Shown: positions 9,186-18,591, numbered from the stretch's first letter. The stretch: DNA of 64,000 bases from Thermoplasmataceae archaeon (GCA_038729425.1 JAVYSB010000001.1:79927-143926), one strand, 5' to 3'. Notes: generated by a model from the letters alone, not told the origin. Made by a program: numbers and translations.

Positions 9186-10259
9186 TCAGCCTTCTATTTT
9201 AACTATCTTGAACATGCCATATCCGGTCAGTACTCTTACATATTTTGGTACTAAGATAGAGCTAATATTGTCAAGATCAATATATAACTTTTTTGTATAG
9301 GTTAACTTTTCTTCTGCCGATATTACAATTATATTTGAAAACCCAAGCCTGGTCACTATTCTACCTGAAATCTGCTTATTTCCCCTCCCAAGAAGGAAAT
9401 TCTGCCCACCCACCGGAGATATCACCAGCATACAGCTGCCTTCACAAACCACTTCGTATATCCTTTCCTCAGTAATATCCTGCTCCTCTACATTCCCATC
9501 AAATACTAGATCGAATCCGAGCAAGCTCGTTTCCTTTCCTAGGCGCCTTATAATTGCCTTGCATGTTGATCCCGGACCTAAAATGTATCTGACATTTTTG
9601 TCTAGATGTTCCAGAAAATAATCCACGATTCCTTCAACATCACCTCCGAAGAAGTCCATTTTGGGTGAATTTATTATTCCCTCGCTGATTGGAGTTCGTA
9701 ATTCTCCGTATAGTCTTGGTGATGGATGCAGATCCCCAATTTCTTCTTCCGGAATGTCCACGATTTCAGCTTTCACTGTTTCGAAGGTACCCGCAGATAA
9801 AATATTCCTCATAACATTAACAGCGAACTGAACACTAGCAGCAAAGACAGAACTTTCCATTTTGACTCCGGATGGTACCCCAAGAACTGGGATATCACTG
9901 TGCCCTGATGATAGTATATCCCTGGCTGTCCCGTCTCCACCACAGAACACAACGAGATCTGGATCTTTCTCGGCGACACGATCCATAAAGCACCTGGTGT
10001 CAACGCTGGTCGAAGGGTTACCCGGTTGATAGATGATCCCGTAACTCCTAATGCCAAGATCATCCATTTCATCAGCACCCATGATTCCTGAAGGGACAAG
10101 GTAATCTATTGCCAGATCCTTCACTTCGGAAAGAAATTTAAGGCCACGCGTCACAGACACACTCATTTCGCCCTTAACATCTTCAACAGAATCTGATCCC
10201 TTTCTGCCCACCAGCGCTCCGTAACCGGCCCTTGGATTTATGAAGAAGCCTACTCTCAT
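9186..10259 (-). CDS. COG3199 ATP-NAD kinase-like protein
   Basis: A 357-residue protein of the NAD kinase/diacylglycerol kinase superfamily, COG3199 branch. The N-terminus reads GFFINPRAGYGALVGRKGSD, the conserved FCGGDGTARD motif is near residue 110, and VLGVPSGVKMESSVFA follows. The C-terminal ISPVGGQNFLLGRGNKQIS block is typical of this branch. Substrates are not established for COG3199; phosphorylation of NAD or a lipid-like alcohol by ATP is inferred from the fold. The position between a pseudo-protease gene and a glycosyltransferase, with 7-base gaps on both sides, indicates cotranscription. The ATG at 10259 is well supported by the INPRAG start. Confidence 0.85.
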   Translation of the reverse strand: MRVGFFINPRAGYGALVGRKGSDSVEDVKGEMSVSVTRGLKFLSEVKDLAIDYLVPSGIMGADEMDDLGIRSYGIIYQPGNPSTSVDTRCFMDRVAEKDPDLVVFCGGDGTARDILSSGHSDIPVLGVPSGVKMESSVFAASVQFAVNVMRNILSAGTFETVKAEIVDIPEEEIGDLHPSPRLYGELRTPISEGIINSPKMDFFGGDVEGIVDYFLEHLDKNVRYILGPGSTCKAIIRRLGKETSLLGFDLVFDGNVEEQDITEERIYEVVCEGSCMLVISPVGGQNFLLGRGNKQISGRIVTRLGFSNIIVISAEEKLTYTKKLYIDLDNISSILVPKYVRVLTGYGMFKIVKIEG

Positions 10260-10266
10260 TGAGGGT

Positions 10267-12039
10267 TTATGTTATTTGCCCTATATATCTTGGCTCTGAT
10301 GGCGGGGGCTGAAACGAAATGTATACCACCGCAGCGTCGAACTGAGTATCCGTCACCAGGAGGGTCATTTCACCGGTCACATTAACGGGGGTTACCTGCA
10401 GCTGGAGTTGTCCTTTAACCTGAAGATTTCCACCCGGAGACAATATAGTTGCTGACCCGTATGCGCTCCTGTTAACGGTTTCTGTTCCCACTGTATAGCG
10501 GTATGAATTACCGGTGTCTGTAAATATATACGCTGAAATGTTAAGGCCCACTTCCCCGGTATTCTCGACCGTTATATTTACGGTTCCATTCCACGTTTCA
10601 GATAATTTACCACCGTTGTTGGCAAATCCAGGGGGGTTCAGTGTCAGAGGGTCTGTCCTGAAATTGGTATTCACGAGAATTACAGTCAACTGGATATTCG
10701 AACTGCTTCCCCCGTAGTAAGTGGTAAGGGTATAGTTATAATAACCTGTCCTGTTTAGATTCTGTGTTTCCAGCGTTACATGATAGAGAGCAGAACCCCC
10801 AGGATCTATGGGCGAAGATCGCTCTGAGGAAAATGTGTATCCAATGAGCGGAGATACTGAAAACGCCGGAACCATAGAGGATATGCCTCCGTTTTTCACG
10901 TATACTGTAAAATTGGCATTCTGTGGGGTTCCATTAATGATCAGGAAGTTTGGATCACTTACGCTTGCGGTTATATGGCTCTCTGAGACATGAAATGGAA
11001 AAGGAACAAGCCCAAGGAACAGGATGATTATGGCAATGCCGCCTATAACTCTGGAAAATTTGAGCGGCCGGTATATGTTGCCCAATGGTTCAGGTCCACG
11101 AATGCCTAATATGACGACAAAAACGGCGAGTATGAACCATGGAGTGTAGGTTAATCCAATGAGCACAAGCCCGATGATAGAAATGTAAGAAACGTACCTA
11201 GAATAGCCGCCGAATAGTCCCACAGACACCAAACCTCCATCAAGGAATCCGGCTGGAATTGCATTGAACGAGTTGACAATGAGGCACACCCATCCGCTGT
11301 AAGCTATTATATTAGGCACTGAAGAAACAGGATAGAAGAAATTTATCAGAATTGGATATATGATAGGAAGGCTGACGGTATTAATGGGGGAATTTACGCC
11401 TGGTGCGTATGAGTTTGAAGCTGGAATGGCAATGTTGCCTACTATTATCAAAAATAAAGAACCGATAAAACCCGCAATGATTGGAAAAGACCCGGCTTCA
11501 AGGAGAGACCTCCGCGTCTTGAATGGCCGGGACGGCAAATTGATCACACCCATTGTCCCTATCCCGAATGGATCTGGTATGAAGAGAGGTGCCTCATATT
11601 TCATACTGTTTCTCCTTAGAGCATAGAATCTGGCAAGCTCCCGCAGCCCGAGAACCCCAATTATGGGCAAAACAAACAAGAGAAATGCCACGGCGGTGTT
11701 GGCAAAAAAACTGGTTGTATGCGTGTATTGTTCCTGATAAGTGTATCCTGTGTACCAGAGACTTGCAATGGTAAGGGCAACCATAATCGATCTGATCAGG
11801 TTCCTGTTCCTATGCTGAGAAACGCTCTTGATTACATAAAGCTCGTCACCGAACATGCCGGACGTGAATACCACATACCCGTGGGATGAAAGTTCGTCCA
11901 CCAGTTCTGAAAATTTCCCCTCTGGGTAATTGGCAAGACCAGGTATCCTGAAATAATATGAACCACCCCTCTCCCCGGTTTCTGAAATTTCATAATGAGA
12001 TGCAACGATCTTCTGTATCCTATTGTATTCATCATCCAT
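10267..12039 (-). CDS. Site-2-protease (M50)-like membrane protein lacking the zinc histidines
   Basis: A 590-residue protein. Residues 1-80 form a small soluble domain. Membrane helices and an M50 core follow, aligned by FIPDPFGIGTMGVINLPS (153-170), EAGSFPIIAGFIGSL and the second-half motif NAIPAGFLDGG (259-269). At the zinc site the expected HExxH reads RELAR (133-137), so both histidine ligands are arginines, although the glutamate and the LDG aspartate remain. After residue 350 an extracytoplasmic beta-rich region carries many N-x-S/T sites and CARDB/NEW3-like repeats (FTVYVKNGG, VNITVENTGEVGLNI). I infer a catalytically dead relative acting as a scaffold or substrate-binding membrane protein. 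The ATG at 12039 lies 11 bases downstream of alaS. Confidence 0.85.
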   Translation of the reverse strand: MDDEYNRIQKIVASHYEISETGERGGSYYFRIPGLANYPEGKFSELVDELSSHGYVVFTSGMFGDELYVIKSVSQHRNRNLIRSIMVALTIASLWYTGYTYQEQYTHTTSFFANTAVAFLLFVLPIIGVLGLRELARFYALRRNSMKYEAPLFIPDPFGIGTMGVINLPSRPFKTRRSLLEAGSFPIIAGFIGSLFLIIVGNIAIPASNSYAPGVNSPINTVSLPIIYPILINFFYPVSSVPNIIAYSGWVCLIVNSFNAIPAGFLDGGLVSVGLFGGYSRYVSYISIIGLVLIGLTYTPWFILAVFVVILGIRGPEPLGNIYRPLKFSRVIGGIAIIILFLGLVPFPFHVSESHITASVSDPNFLIINGTPQNANFTVYVKNGGISSMVPAFSVSPLIGYTFSSERSSPIDPGGSALYHVTLETQNLNRTGYYNYTLTTYYGGSSSNIQLTVILVNTNFRTDPLTLNPPGFANNGGKLSETWNGTVNITVENTGEVGLNISAYIFTDTGNSYRYTVGTETVNRSAYGSATILSPGGNLQVKGQLQLQVTPVNVTGEMTLLVTDTQFDAAVVYISFQPPPSEPRYIGQIT

Positions 12040-12050
12040 TATTCTTTACC

Positions 12051-14741
12051 TTACTGAAGCTTACTATCGAAAAAACTCCTTATTAACTTTTCATCCAGAT
12101 TCCTTGATGAAATCGCAGAGTAGTATCTGTCTGATCCGTTGTTTCCATTGTCTGGAAGCCCCAAGCCTTGTGCTATTTTCCTGGCACTGGATTGATCTCT
12201 AACGAAGATCATGTGCTTTTTTGAATCATGTCTGTCAAGGGAAACTATTACGACATTAGCCTCCAGTCCGTAAGCAGCTTTTGACAGATCTTTTTCTGCA
12301 TCCTCGTCGAGGGAGCCATGGATAAATATTACCCTTTCCTTTCCGGATTCTATCGTTTTCCCTGTGTGGATTAGTGCCTTCACAGACTCTTTCAGGTGCT
12401 TCTCATGGTTCTTTCTAGCATCAATGTTTTCGTTGACGATAACCCTGATGGCGTCTGAAATATTGCCCTCACTATAACCAATGATTTTCCTGATTTCTGC
12501 AAGTTCCTTATAGCTATTGTTAAATAAATTGACTGCAGCAGGACCGGCCACAAATATTATTCTCTGGATCCCTTCCTGTATGTTCTCCACGCTTTTTATC
12601 TTGACGAGTCCTATCTCCGCAGTTGATGAGAGATGTGTGCCGCCGCAACCCTCTGCGTCAACTCCGTCAATCTCGACGACCCGGAGTTTGTCCGAGAGGG
12701 GGACGCCACCTTGAAAGAGCCTGAAACCATATCGTTCAATAGCGTTGTTCCACTCTATGTTCTTCACTGTAATCTTTCTGCTTTCTGTAATAATTTTGTG
12801 GCATTCGCGCTCAATCTTCAGAATGGTATCTGCATCGATCTTCCGGTAGTTGGTTATATCTATTCTCGAATCTGCAACTTCCTTCTGGACACCGCTCTGC
12901 CATACGTGATCGCCGATAACTCGCCTCATTGCGCCTAGCAAGAGGTGCGTTGCCGAGTGGTGTACCATCAGCTGCCACCTTCTCTCGTAGTCTATTATGC
13001 CCTTTACCCTTGATTTCTCTGGTATATTTCCATTTATATAGTGAACTATTGCCTTTCCGTGTTTCTCTACCCTTGTAACTTCTACTTCATAGTTCCCGTA
13101 TTTCAGGACACCCAGATCATACGGCTGTCCTCCACCTTCTGGATAGAAGGCTGTCTGGTCAAGAATGACATACCCATTTCCTGAATACATTACGGAAGCA
13201 GTGAATTCTCTCATGTTTACATCATCATAATAAAGCGACCGCGTGAAAATATCAGGAAACCTTTCAGTCGGTTCCCTTTGCAGCTTTTTCACGTCATGAA
13301 GGGATACAACCTTGGCCTGGAAGTTATGCGGTATTTCCAAATTCTTTCCAGTTATTTCCTTGTAGATCTGTGACGCAAATTCAGGATATATTCCATATGA
13401 ATCGTATAATTCCAGCAGTTGTTCCTCGCCAACAGATCCTGCTTTTTCTATGGTTCTTCGCAGGACAGCTTCTCCTCTTTTCAGGGCAGCCTCGTATTTG
13501 GTAGTTTCCTCCTCGATAACATCCCTGATAAATTCCTCTGGGAAGTTGAGCTTCATGTCTCCTAGATTATCCTTCTGCATCCTTATGAGATCAAGAAGCG
13601 TGATACCAGAGCCAATTTCACTGAGATACCTTAGAGATCTTCTGATAAGCAGCCGTGAAAGATACCCGACCTTGACATTGGAAGGGATGACATAGTCGCT
13701 GAACATGAATAAAAGCGATCTGCTGTGATCGGCTAGTATGAAAGCTGCCATCAGCTTCTCCATTTCCTTTGTAATCTCATCTGAATTATTCCCATTTTCT
13801 GTTGCATGGCTGGTAATTACCCGTCGGATTATTGCAAGGGGCAACTCTGTTTCGTCAGACGCCATAGCCCTGACAATTCTGGCAATCATGTTCTCGTCAG
13901 GTCTCGTGATACCTGCTTCATTCAGAATTGCCGACAATATCTTCGGAAAAATTGAGTCATAGACTGTGGAAGTACCGTTGCTGAGCCATACTAGCCTCTC
14001 AAGGCCGTACCCAGTATCCACAATCCTCTGAGGCATAGGGGAATACCTCTTCCCTTCAATTTCAATCTCCCCATCTTCATCTTCGGAAAGATCCATGAAA
14101 ACGAGCGTTGCGACTTCCAGACCAAGTACGAAGACTTCCAGGGCATTACCAGCATTTCCGCCTCCGGACCATGGTTTTTCCTTGAATGTGATGAGCTTCT
14201 GGTCAATACCCAGTTTCTGGGTCAGAAATTCGTTGCAGTACCGGACTGTGCCTTCCTTCCAGTAAATTTCCTTGTTGTCTGTATTGAAGGAGTCATGACA
14301 GAGCATCTCAAAACTGGTGAGATGCCTACCGGTTACGCCGACCTGATCGATATCATTCATCCTGATGCATGGCTGTGACATTGCCAGAGGATTACCGGGA
14401 GGAGCCACAAGCCCAGAAGTCACCTGAGGTTGGAAATCATATATTGAGGCATTTACGAGTAGAACATCATCCCGCCATCTGGGGACTATGGGGTATGGAG
14501 AAACAATCTTATGGGTGGCCCTGAAGAAATCAAGGAATTCTTTCCTCATCTCGTCAAGGTTGTATTTTGTAGCAGTAGGGGGCATTCCGATGAACCCGTA
14601 TTCGTCGCAGGGAGGGTCTCCGCAAGTCTTTCTTTTATCGTCAGATGTCCAGAAATACGATAAACACGATGTGCACTGTTTCCTCTTCATGGATCTGGAC
14701 TTGAAGAATTCCAGCTCAAAAGCCTTGGTTTCGCCCGACAT
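12051..14741 (-). CDS. alaS: Alanine--tRNA ligase, archaeal type
   Basis: An 896-residue AlaRS. The archaeal N-terminal Cys cluster (CTSCLSYFWTSDDKRKTCGDPPC, residues 23-45) precedes the class II catalytic core with FFRATHKIVSPYPIVPRWRDD, QPCIRMNDIDQVG and SGGGNAGNALEVF. The editing domain has the HxxxH motif (HHSATHLLLG) and the CGGTH zinc motif, and a C-terminal helical/DHHA1-type region completes it. It charges tRNA-Ala and clears Ser/Gly mischarges. The ATG at 14741 precedes MSGETKAFELEFF. The gap to the upstream flpA is 69 bases, to the downstream S2P-like gene 11 bases. Confidence 0.97.
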   Translation of the reverse strand: MSGETKAFELEFFKSRSMKRKQCTSCLSYFWTSDDKRKTCGDPPCDEYGFIGMPPTATKYNLDEMRKEFLDFFRATHKIVSPYPIVPRWRDDVLLVNASIYDFQPQVTSGLVAPPGNPLAMSQPCIRMNDIDQVGVTGRHLTSFEMLCHDSFNTDNKEIYWKEGTVRYCNEFLTQKLGIDQKLITFKEKPWSGGGNAGNALEVFVLGLEVATLVFMDLSEDEDGEIEIEGKRYSPMPQRIVDTGYGLERLVWLSNGTSTVYDSIFPKILSAILNEAGITRPDENMIARIVRAMASDETELPLAIIRRVITSHATENGNNSDEITKEMEKLMAAFILADHSRSLLFMFSDYVIPSNVKVGYLSRLLIRRSLRYLSEIGSGITLLDLIRMQKDNLGDMKLNFPEEFIRDVIEEETTKYEAALKRGEAVLRRTIEKAGSVGEEQLLELYDSYGIYPEFASQIYKEITGKNLEIPHNFQAKVVSLHDVKKLQREPTERFPDIFTRSLYYDDVNMREFTASVMYSGNGYVILDQTAFYPEGGGQPYDLGVLKYGNYEVEVTRVEKHGKAIVHYINGNIPEKSRVKGIIDYERRWQLMVHHSATHLLLGAMRRVIGDHVWQSGVQKEVADSRIDITNYRKIDADTILKIERECHKIITESRKITVKNIEWNNAIERYGFRLFQGGVPLSDKLRVVEIDGVDAEGCGGTHLSSTAEIGLVKIKSVENIQEGIQRIIFVAGPAAVNLFNNSYKELAEIRKIIGYSEGNISDAIRVIVNENIDARKNHEKHLKESVKALIHTGKTIESGKERVIFIHGSLDEDAEKDLSKAAYGLEANVVIVSLDRHDSKKHMIFVRDQSSARKIAQGLGLPDNGNNGSDRYYSAISSRNLDEKLIRSFFDSKLQ

Positions 14742-14810
14742 TTAACCACCACGCCATTTTTCTAGTCCAAAATATTACGCCATTATTATAAGCTTGCCGA
14801 ACAGATCGGT

Positions 14811-15395
14811 TCACTGCCTTTCCAGATAAATCATGTAGTTGGCGCGGTCATACGGGATCAAGTTCACTTTCTGTACTACCCTGAAACCTTTGATCTCCCG
14901 GATAGCTGCATTGAGGATCTTTTCCTCATCGGATCGCGAGGATATTGCCCTGATCTTCACCACGAGCAGGGCCTTTTTTGCTTCAGGAAAGGCAGAGGCA
15001 TTGTTGTTGAATATCTGTATCTGGTTTCTCTGGGAAATGTCCTGATACAGCACATCCACATCCTCCACCAAGAAAGAATATTTCTCCACGAGATTCGCGT
15101 CCTCCAGTATGGGATAAATATTATTGCGACTTTCTGCGAGGGTAAGCAGTTTCATGAAAGGCTCATATGCAAGTTCAACCGCATATATCCTTCCGGAGAC
15201 ACAGATATCGGAAAGATGGCTCACCGTGGTTCCCGTGGATGCCCCCAGATAAAGAACCCTAGTATCTTCCCCAAATGGGAAGAATTTAAGACCTTTCAGG
15301 AAGCCGGCAGAGAGTTTGCTCCTCTTGGGGTCCCAGTATCGGAAAAACCTGTCAGAAGACCTCTTGGTAACCTCGCCGTACACGCTTCTGGGCAC
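14811..15395 (-). CDS. flpA: Fibrillarin-like rRNA/tRNA 2'-O-methyltransferase FlpA
   Basis: The catalytic subunit of C/D-box sRNPs, which methylates ribose 2'-OH in rRNA and tRNA with SAM. Visible motifs are YRxWDPxRSKL-like FRYWDPKRSKLSAG, the SAM loop VLYLGASTGTTVSHLSD, AVELAYEPFMKLL, VLYQDISQRNQ and VVKIRAIS. A GTG at 15395 gives 194 residues. The frame stays open to 15476 and adds a family-like N-terminus (RRLYTQSEVPRSVYGE), so the true start is probably upstream, yet no ATG, GTG or TTG exists there (a CTG is at 15456-15458). Nop5 is not adjacent, unlike in many archaea. Confidence 0.93.
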   Translation of the reverse strand: MPRSVYGEVTKRSSDRFFRYWDPKRSKLSAGFLKGLKFFPFGEDTRVLYLGASTGTTVSHLSDICVSGRIYAVELAYEPFMKLLTLAESRNNIYPILEDANLVEKYSFLVEDVDVLYQDISQRNQIQIFNNNASAFPEAKKALLVVKIRAISSRSDEEKILNAAIREIKGFRVVQKVNLIPYDRANYMIYLERQ

Positions 15396-15537
15396 CTCAG
15401 ACTGTGTGTAAAGCCTCCGCCCTTCTATTAAAATCCTGCGCGAATCAAATGCTGCCAGATCAATAAACCCCCAGAATCATATCAAAACAGAAAAAGAGAG
15501 AGATAAAACATATTTATCTTTTTAGAAATAGGGTAGC

Positions 15538-15993
15538 ATGGCATCGATTGAATGCGAGATGTGCGGTAAGAAAGTGCAGAAAACGACTAAAATTAGGGTT
15601 GACGGCGCGATTCTCAATGTGTGTGATGCTTGTGCTAAATTCGGCAGGCCAGTTGAAAACATGAGAAGCTATAGCCCAGCACAGCGTGTTACTTCCGCCA
15701 GCACAGTGATGATGCCTGAGAAGCCGAAGTATACTCCGCCTCCAGTCCGATCGAAACAGGTTTACCGAAAACCCAGGGATGACATAGAGAACTTGGACAT
15801 CGACCCAGACTATGCGATCATTATAAGGGAAGCCCGCGAGAAATTGTCATGGACACAAGAGGAACTTGCAAGGAAGATCCAGGAAAGGAAAAATGTGCTT
15901 TCAAGCATTGAAAGAGGAGAGTTGATGCCCGACGTGAGGGTTGCAAGGAAACTCGAGAAACTGCTTGAGGTGAAGATCATCCAGAAGGGATAA
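15538..15993 (+). CDS. mbf1: Multiprotein bridging factor aMBF1
   Basis: A 151-residue archaeal MBF1. An N-terminal zinc ribbon has two Cys pairs (CEMC at residues 5-8, CDAC at 33-36), then a Pro-rich linker, then a Cro/C1-type HTH (IIREAREKLSWTQEELARKIQERKNVLSSIERGEL, about 98-132). It is a transcription coactivator/translation-linked protein. The ATG at 15538 follows an AT-rich stretch with TATTTATC at 15511-15518, consistent with a leaderless mRNA. It diverges from flpA. Confidence 0.93.
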   Translation: MASIECEMCGKKVQKTTKIRVDGAILNVCDACAKFGRPVENMRSYSPAQRVTSASTVMMPEKPKYTPPPVRSKQVYRKPRDDIENLDIDPDYAIIIREAREKLSWTQEELARKIQERKNVLSSIERGELMPDVRVARKLEKLLEVKIIQKG

Positions 15994-16082
15994 TTCACTG
16001 AATTTTCAATATAATTTTCATTTTCTACTCGTATTATTGTACCATTTACCTGTGAAAAAAGATTAAATAATAATGTTTTTAT

Positions 16083-16391
16083 GTGTTATCTAAGGTACCA
16101 GAATTGAAAATAGAAATAGGTCAGCGGCTGGAATTTGAAGTGGACCGTGAGGACATATTGGAAGCAGACAGCAGATCCATCATTGCAACTTGGTATCACC
16201 TTGGAACACCCATTTTCGTTGAGCTCACGGTCAGCAAGACGCTATTGGCAGAACTAAGGAAACTGTTCAAGGGAAACGAGAGAAAGAGTGCGTTGGTTTC
16301 CATTGCTAGAGTTTCCAAGACAAAGTACAACATTGAGCCAACCATGGTACTCGTTAACGCCCCGAAAAAGAACATCACACCATTGAAGTGA
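16083..16391 (+). CDS. Small conserved-looking protein of unknown function
   Basis: A frame of 102 codons from a GTG at 16083. A TATA-like ATTAAATAATA sits at 16062-16073, so a later TTG (16104) could be the true start. The product is mixed alpha/beta with charged strands (LKIEIGQRLEFEVDRED, PIFVELTVSKTLLAELRK) and no cysteines, signal peptide or membrane helix. I do not recognise a family. Codon use and position after mbf1, ending just before a terminator hairpin, suggest a real gene. Confidence 0.6.
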   Translation: MLSKVPELKIEIGQRLEFEVDREDILEADSRSIIATWYHLGTPIFVELTVSKTLLAELRKLFKGNERKSALVSIARVSKTKYNIEPTMVLVNAPKKNITPLK

Positions 16392-16410
16392 GTTGTGACT
16401 ACGAAATAAT

Positions 16411-16432
16411 TGCCTCTCACGAGGCATTTCCA
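16411..16432. terminator. Hairpin between convergent genes
   Basis: TGCCTC-TCAC-GAGGCA (16411-16426) is a perfect 6-bp stem with a 4-base loop, followed by TTTCC and an AT-rich stretch. It lies in the 44-base gap between the stop of the 16083 gene and the stop of the convergent dehydrogenase gene, so it can serve as a terminator on either strand. Confidence 0.5.
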
Positions 16433-16435
16433 AAA

Positions 16436-17401
16436 TTATTTATTGTACTGGTAGAACCCCCTACCCGATTTTTTCCCCAGCATACCTGCAGAGACCATTC
16501 GCTTTAGAAGGTTAGATGGCCGGTATTTGCTATCTCCGTATTCATGGTATAATATGTTGGCAACATCGTACGTTATATCTAGTCCCACCATATCTGCGAG
16601 CTCAAGAGGGCCCATGGGAAACCCCGCGCCTGCTTTCATTGCCCTGTCAATGTCCTCAGCTTTTGCTACACCTTCGTCCAGCATGAAAGCGGCTTCATTC
16701 ATCACTGGAACGAGTATCCTGTTAACGAGGAATCCGGGTACCTCCTTGACCCTTATCGGTATCATCTGAGTTCTGTGGTTATGCAAGCCACCAATGAAGT
16801 CCGATATCGTCCTGAATGTCTCTTCCGATGTCTGGATCGCAGGAACAATCTCAACAAGCGGCAGTGTATATGGTGGGTTGAAGAAGTGGGTGATAATTAC
16901 GCGCGACGCATTGGAGACGTTTCCCGCCATTGCACTTATGCTTAATGATGAGGTGTTGGATGCAACAATGGTATCTTCCCTGCAGTTTTCAGAAATCGCC
17001 TTGAATATTTCCTTCTTGACTTGCATGCTTTCAAATGCAGCCTCTATTACAATATCTACGTTCCTGAATTCTGTGTACGAGTCCGTTCCACGTACTCGCT
17101 TCATAGCGGCCTCAACAAATCTCTGATCATAATTCGGCCTGAGTTTTTCCTGTATAGCTGCTTTCTGATCGGCAGAAAGCTTTACGCCATAATTCTCGAT
17201 ACGCATGATCTCCTTGCTGGCCTTTGATGCGTCATAGGATGCAAGATCATCGAGAATCTTTTTGATACGCTTAATTCCCTTCTCCGCAAGCTCCATGTTC
17301 ACATCCTTTACTACAACTTCAAATCCATTGAATGCCATGAGCTCCGCAATTGCAGCACCCATGTTTCCGGCACCGATAACTGCTATCTTCTGCTTCACCA
17401 T
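16436..17401 (-). CDS. 3-hydroxyacyl-CoA dehydrogenase
   Basis: A 321-residue NAD-dependent 3-hydroxyacyl-CoA dehydrogenase. A Rossmann domain begins IAVIGAGNMGAAIAELMA, then the NTSSLSISAMA segment and the catalytic-His block HFFNPPYTLPLVEI (near residue 170). The C-terminal dimerisation domain has VKEVPGFLVNRILVPVMNEA and GFPMGPLELADMVGLD. It interconverts 3-hydroxyacyl-CoA and 3-oxoacyl-CoA, in beta-oxidation or in a butyryl-type pathway. It is a stand-alone version with no enoyl-CoA hydratase domain. An insertion of about 35 residues (RIENYGVKLSADQKAAIQEKLRPNY) lies after the Rossmann core. Start ATG at 17401. Confidence 0.92.
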   Translation of the reverse strand: MVKQKIAVIGAGNMGAAIAELMAFNGFEVVVKDVNMELAEKGIKRIKKILDDLASYDASKASKEIMRIENYGVKLSADQKAAIQEKLRPNYDQRFVEAAMKRVRGTDSYTEFRNVDIVIEAAFESMQVKKEIFKAISENCREDTIVASNTSSLSISAMAGNVSNASRVIITHFFNPPYTLPLVEIVPAIQTSEETFRTISDFIGGLHNHRTQMIPIRVKEVPGFLVNRILVPVMNEAAFMLDEGVAKAEDIDRAMKAGAGFPMGPLELADMVGLDITYDVANILYHEYGDSKYRPSNLLKRMVSAGMLGKKSGRGFYQYNK

Positions 17402-17470
17402 TGAAAACGACCGTTACTGCATTCCGTGAGCTTTTATAAATATGCCAGGGCCAAAAATATCGTTTTCAGA

Positions 17471-18397
17471 TCAATACAGCAGGTTTCTGAGTGCATCCTC
17501 AAGGTTAGGGAAACTAAACTTGAAGCCATTATCCAATGCGACCTTCGGATATACCTTCAAGCCGCGAGATATAACAGATGAACCTTTGCCTAGTATAAGT
17601 CTCAGCAGCGACGGAGGAATTCTAATCGAACTCCTCTTATTCAAGACCTTCCCGAGGGTGGCCGAAAATTCCTGCATGGTCGGAATGTTCGGAGAAGAGG
17701 CATTGATTGCCCCATAAATCTGGTTGTTCTCGATTGCAAACTTAATCAGGGATACTTCATCTGACATGTGTATCCATGGAAACCACGGGGTGGCGGACTT
17801 CACGTAGCCACCTATGCCTTTCCGGAATAGCGGGACCAACAAACCCAACGCCCCTTCGCCCTTGACTAGAACGACAGTAGTTCGGATGAGAGAAACCCTG
17901 ACTCCCAGATCATTTGCCTTCTTCGCTTCCCCTTCCCATTTTGAAACAAATTTTCCCCAGAAATCGTTCCCGGCCGGACTTGATTCGGTCACAGTGTCGA
18001 CGCCACCCCCGTCATACCCATAATATCCTGCAGCAGAAGCGTTCACCAGAAAACGTGGTCTGTCCTTTGCTATTCTTATTGCATCCACGATTGCCCCTGT
18101 GGTTTTTACCCTGCTGTCTATTATCTCATTCATGTATCGTTTGGTCCACCTTTTGAAAATGGGAGCGCCAGACAGGTTTATGACCCCCAATGAGCCGTCC
18201 AGTTCTCTGAACCAGCCGTCACCGCCTTCATAATCGAATTTCACAATTTTCTTTGCGGATGGTACCGCGGTCCTCGCCCCCGTGGGGTCTCTCGCTAAGA
18301 CCGTGATCTCATATCCAGAATTCCCCAGCTCCTGACACAAATACCTGCCTATTGATCCGGTTGCTCCAGCAATTACAAGGCGCTTATTTTGACTCAT
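17471..18397 (-). CDS. NAD(P)-dependent epimerase of the SDR39U1/YfcH type
   Basis: A 308-residue extended SDR of the TIGR01777 group. It begins with the NAD(P) loop VIAGATGSIGRYLCQEL and has GVINLSGAPI(F) with RWTKRYMNEIIDSRVKTT, the block typical of YfcH/SDR39U1. PWFPWIHMSDEV and INASSPN-like sequence in the C-terminal half support this. The substrate is unknown. A longer frame begins at 18445, but I prefer the ATG at 18395-18397. A TATA box (18421-18432, minus strand) lies about 25 bases before it, and the 16 extra residues do not look conserved. AGACAAAA (18408-18415) lies between the box and the start. Confidence 0.87.
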   Translation of the reverse strand: MSQNKRLVIAGATGSIGRYLCQELGNSGYEITVLARDPTGARTAVPSAKKIVKFDYEGGDGWFRELDGSLGVINLSGAPIFKRWTKRYMNEIIDSRVKTTGAIVDAIRIAKDRPRFLVNASAAGYYGYDGGGVDTVTESSPAGNDFWGKFVSKWEGEAKKANDLGVRVSLIRTTVVLVKGEGALGLLVPLFRKGIGGYVKSATPWFPWIHMSDEVSLIKFAIENNQIYGAINASSPNIPTMQEFSATLGKVLNKRSSIRIPPSLLRLILGKGSSVISRGLKVYPKVALDNGFKFSFPNLEDALRNLLY

Positions 18398-18591
18398 AAT
18401 AAAATGGAGACAAAACATTCTAAAATATATTTGTATCTTTACCATTGAAAGAATAGGTAATTACAATCGGTGGCGTATCTGGGCGAATAAATCTTGAATG
18501 TATATAAGAAGATAGTACTGATAGAATTCACTGCGGCCATCACTTTCAATCTCAGCGAGTATGCCATCACAGAGGGTTAGGGAAGTTGAAA

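Noticed and set aside
12517..12938. Plus-strand frames inside alaS
   Set aside because: Antisense shadows of a highly conserved gene, without start context.
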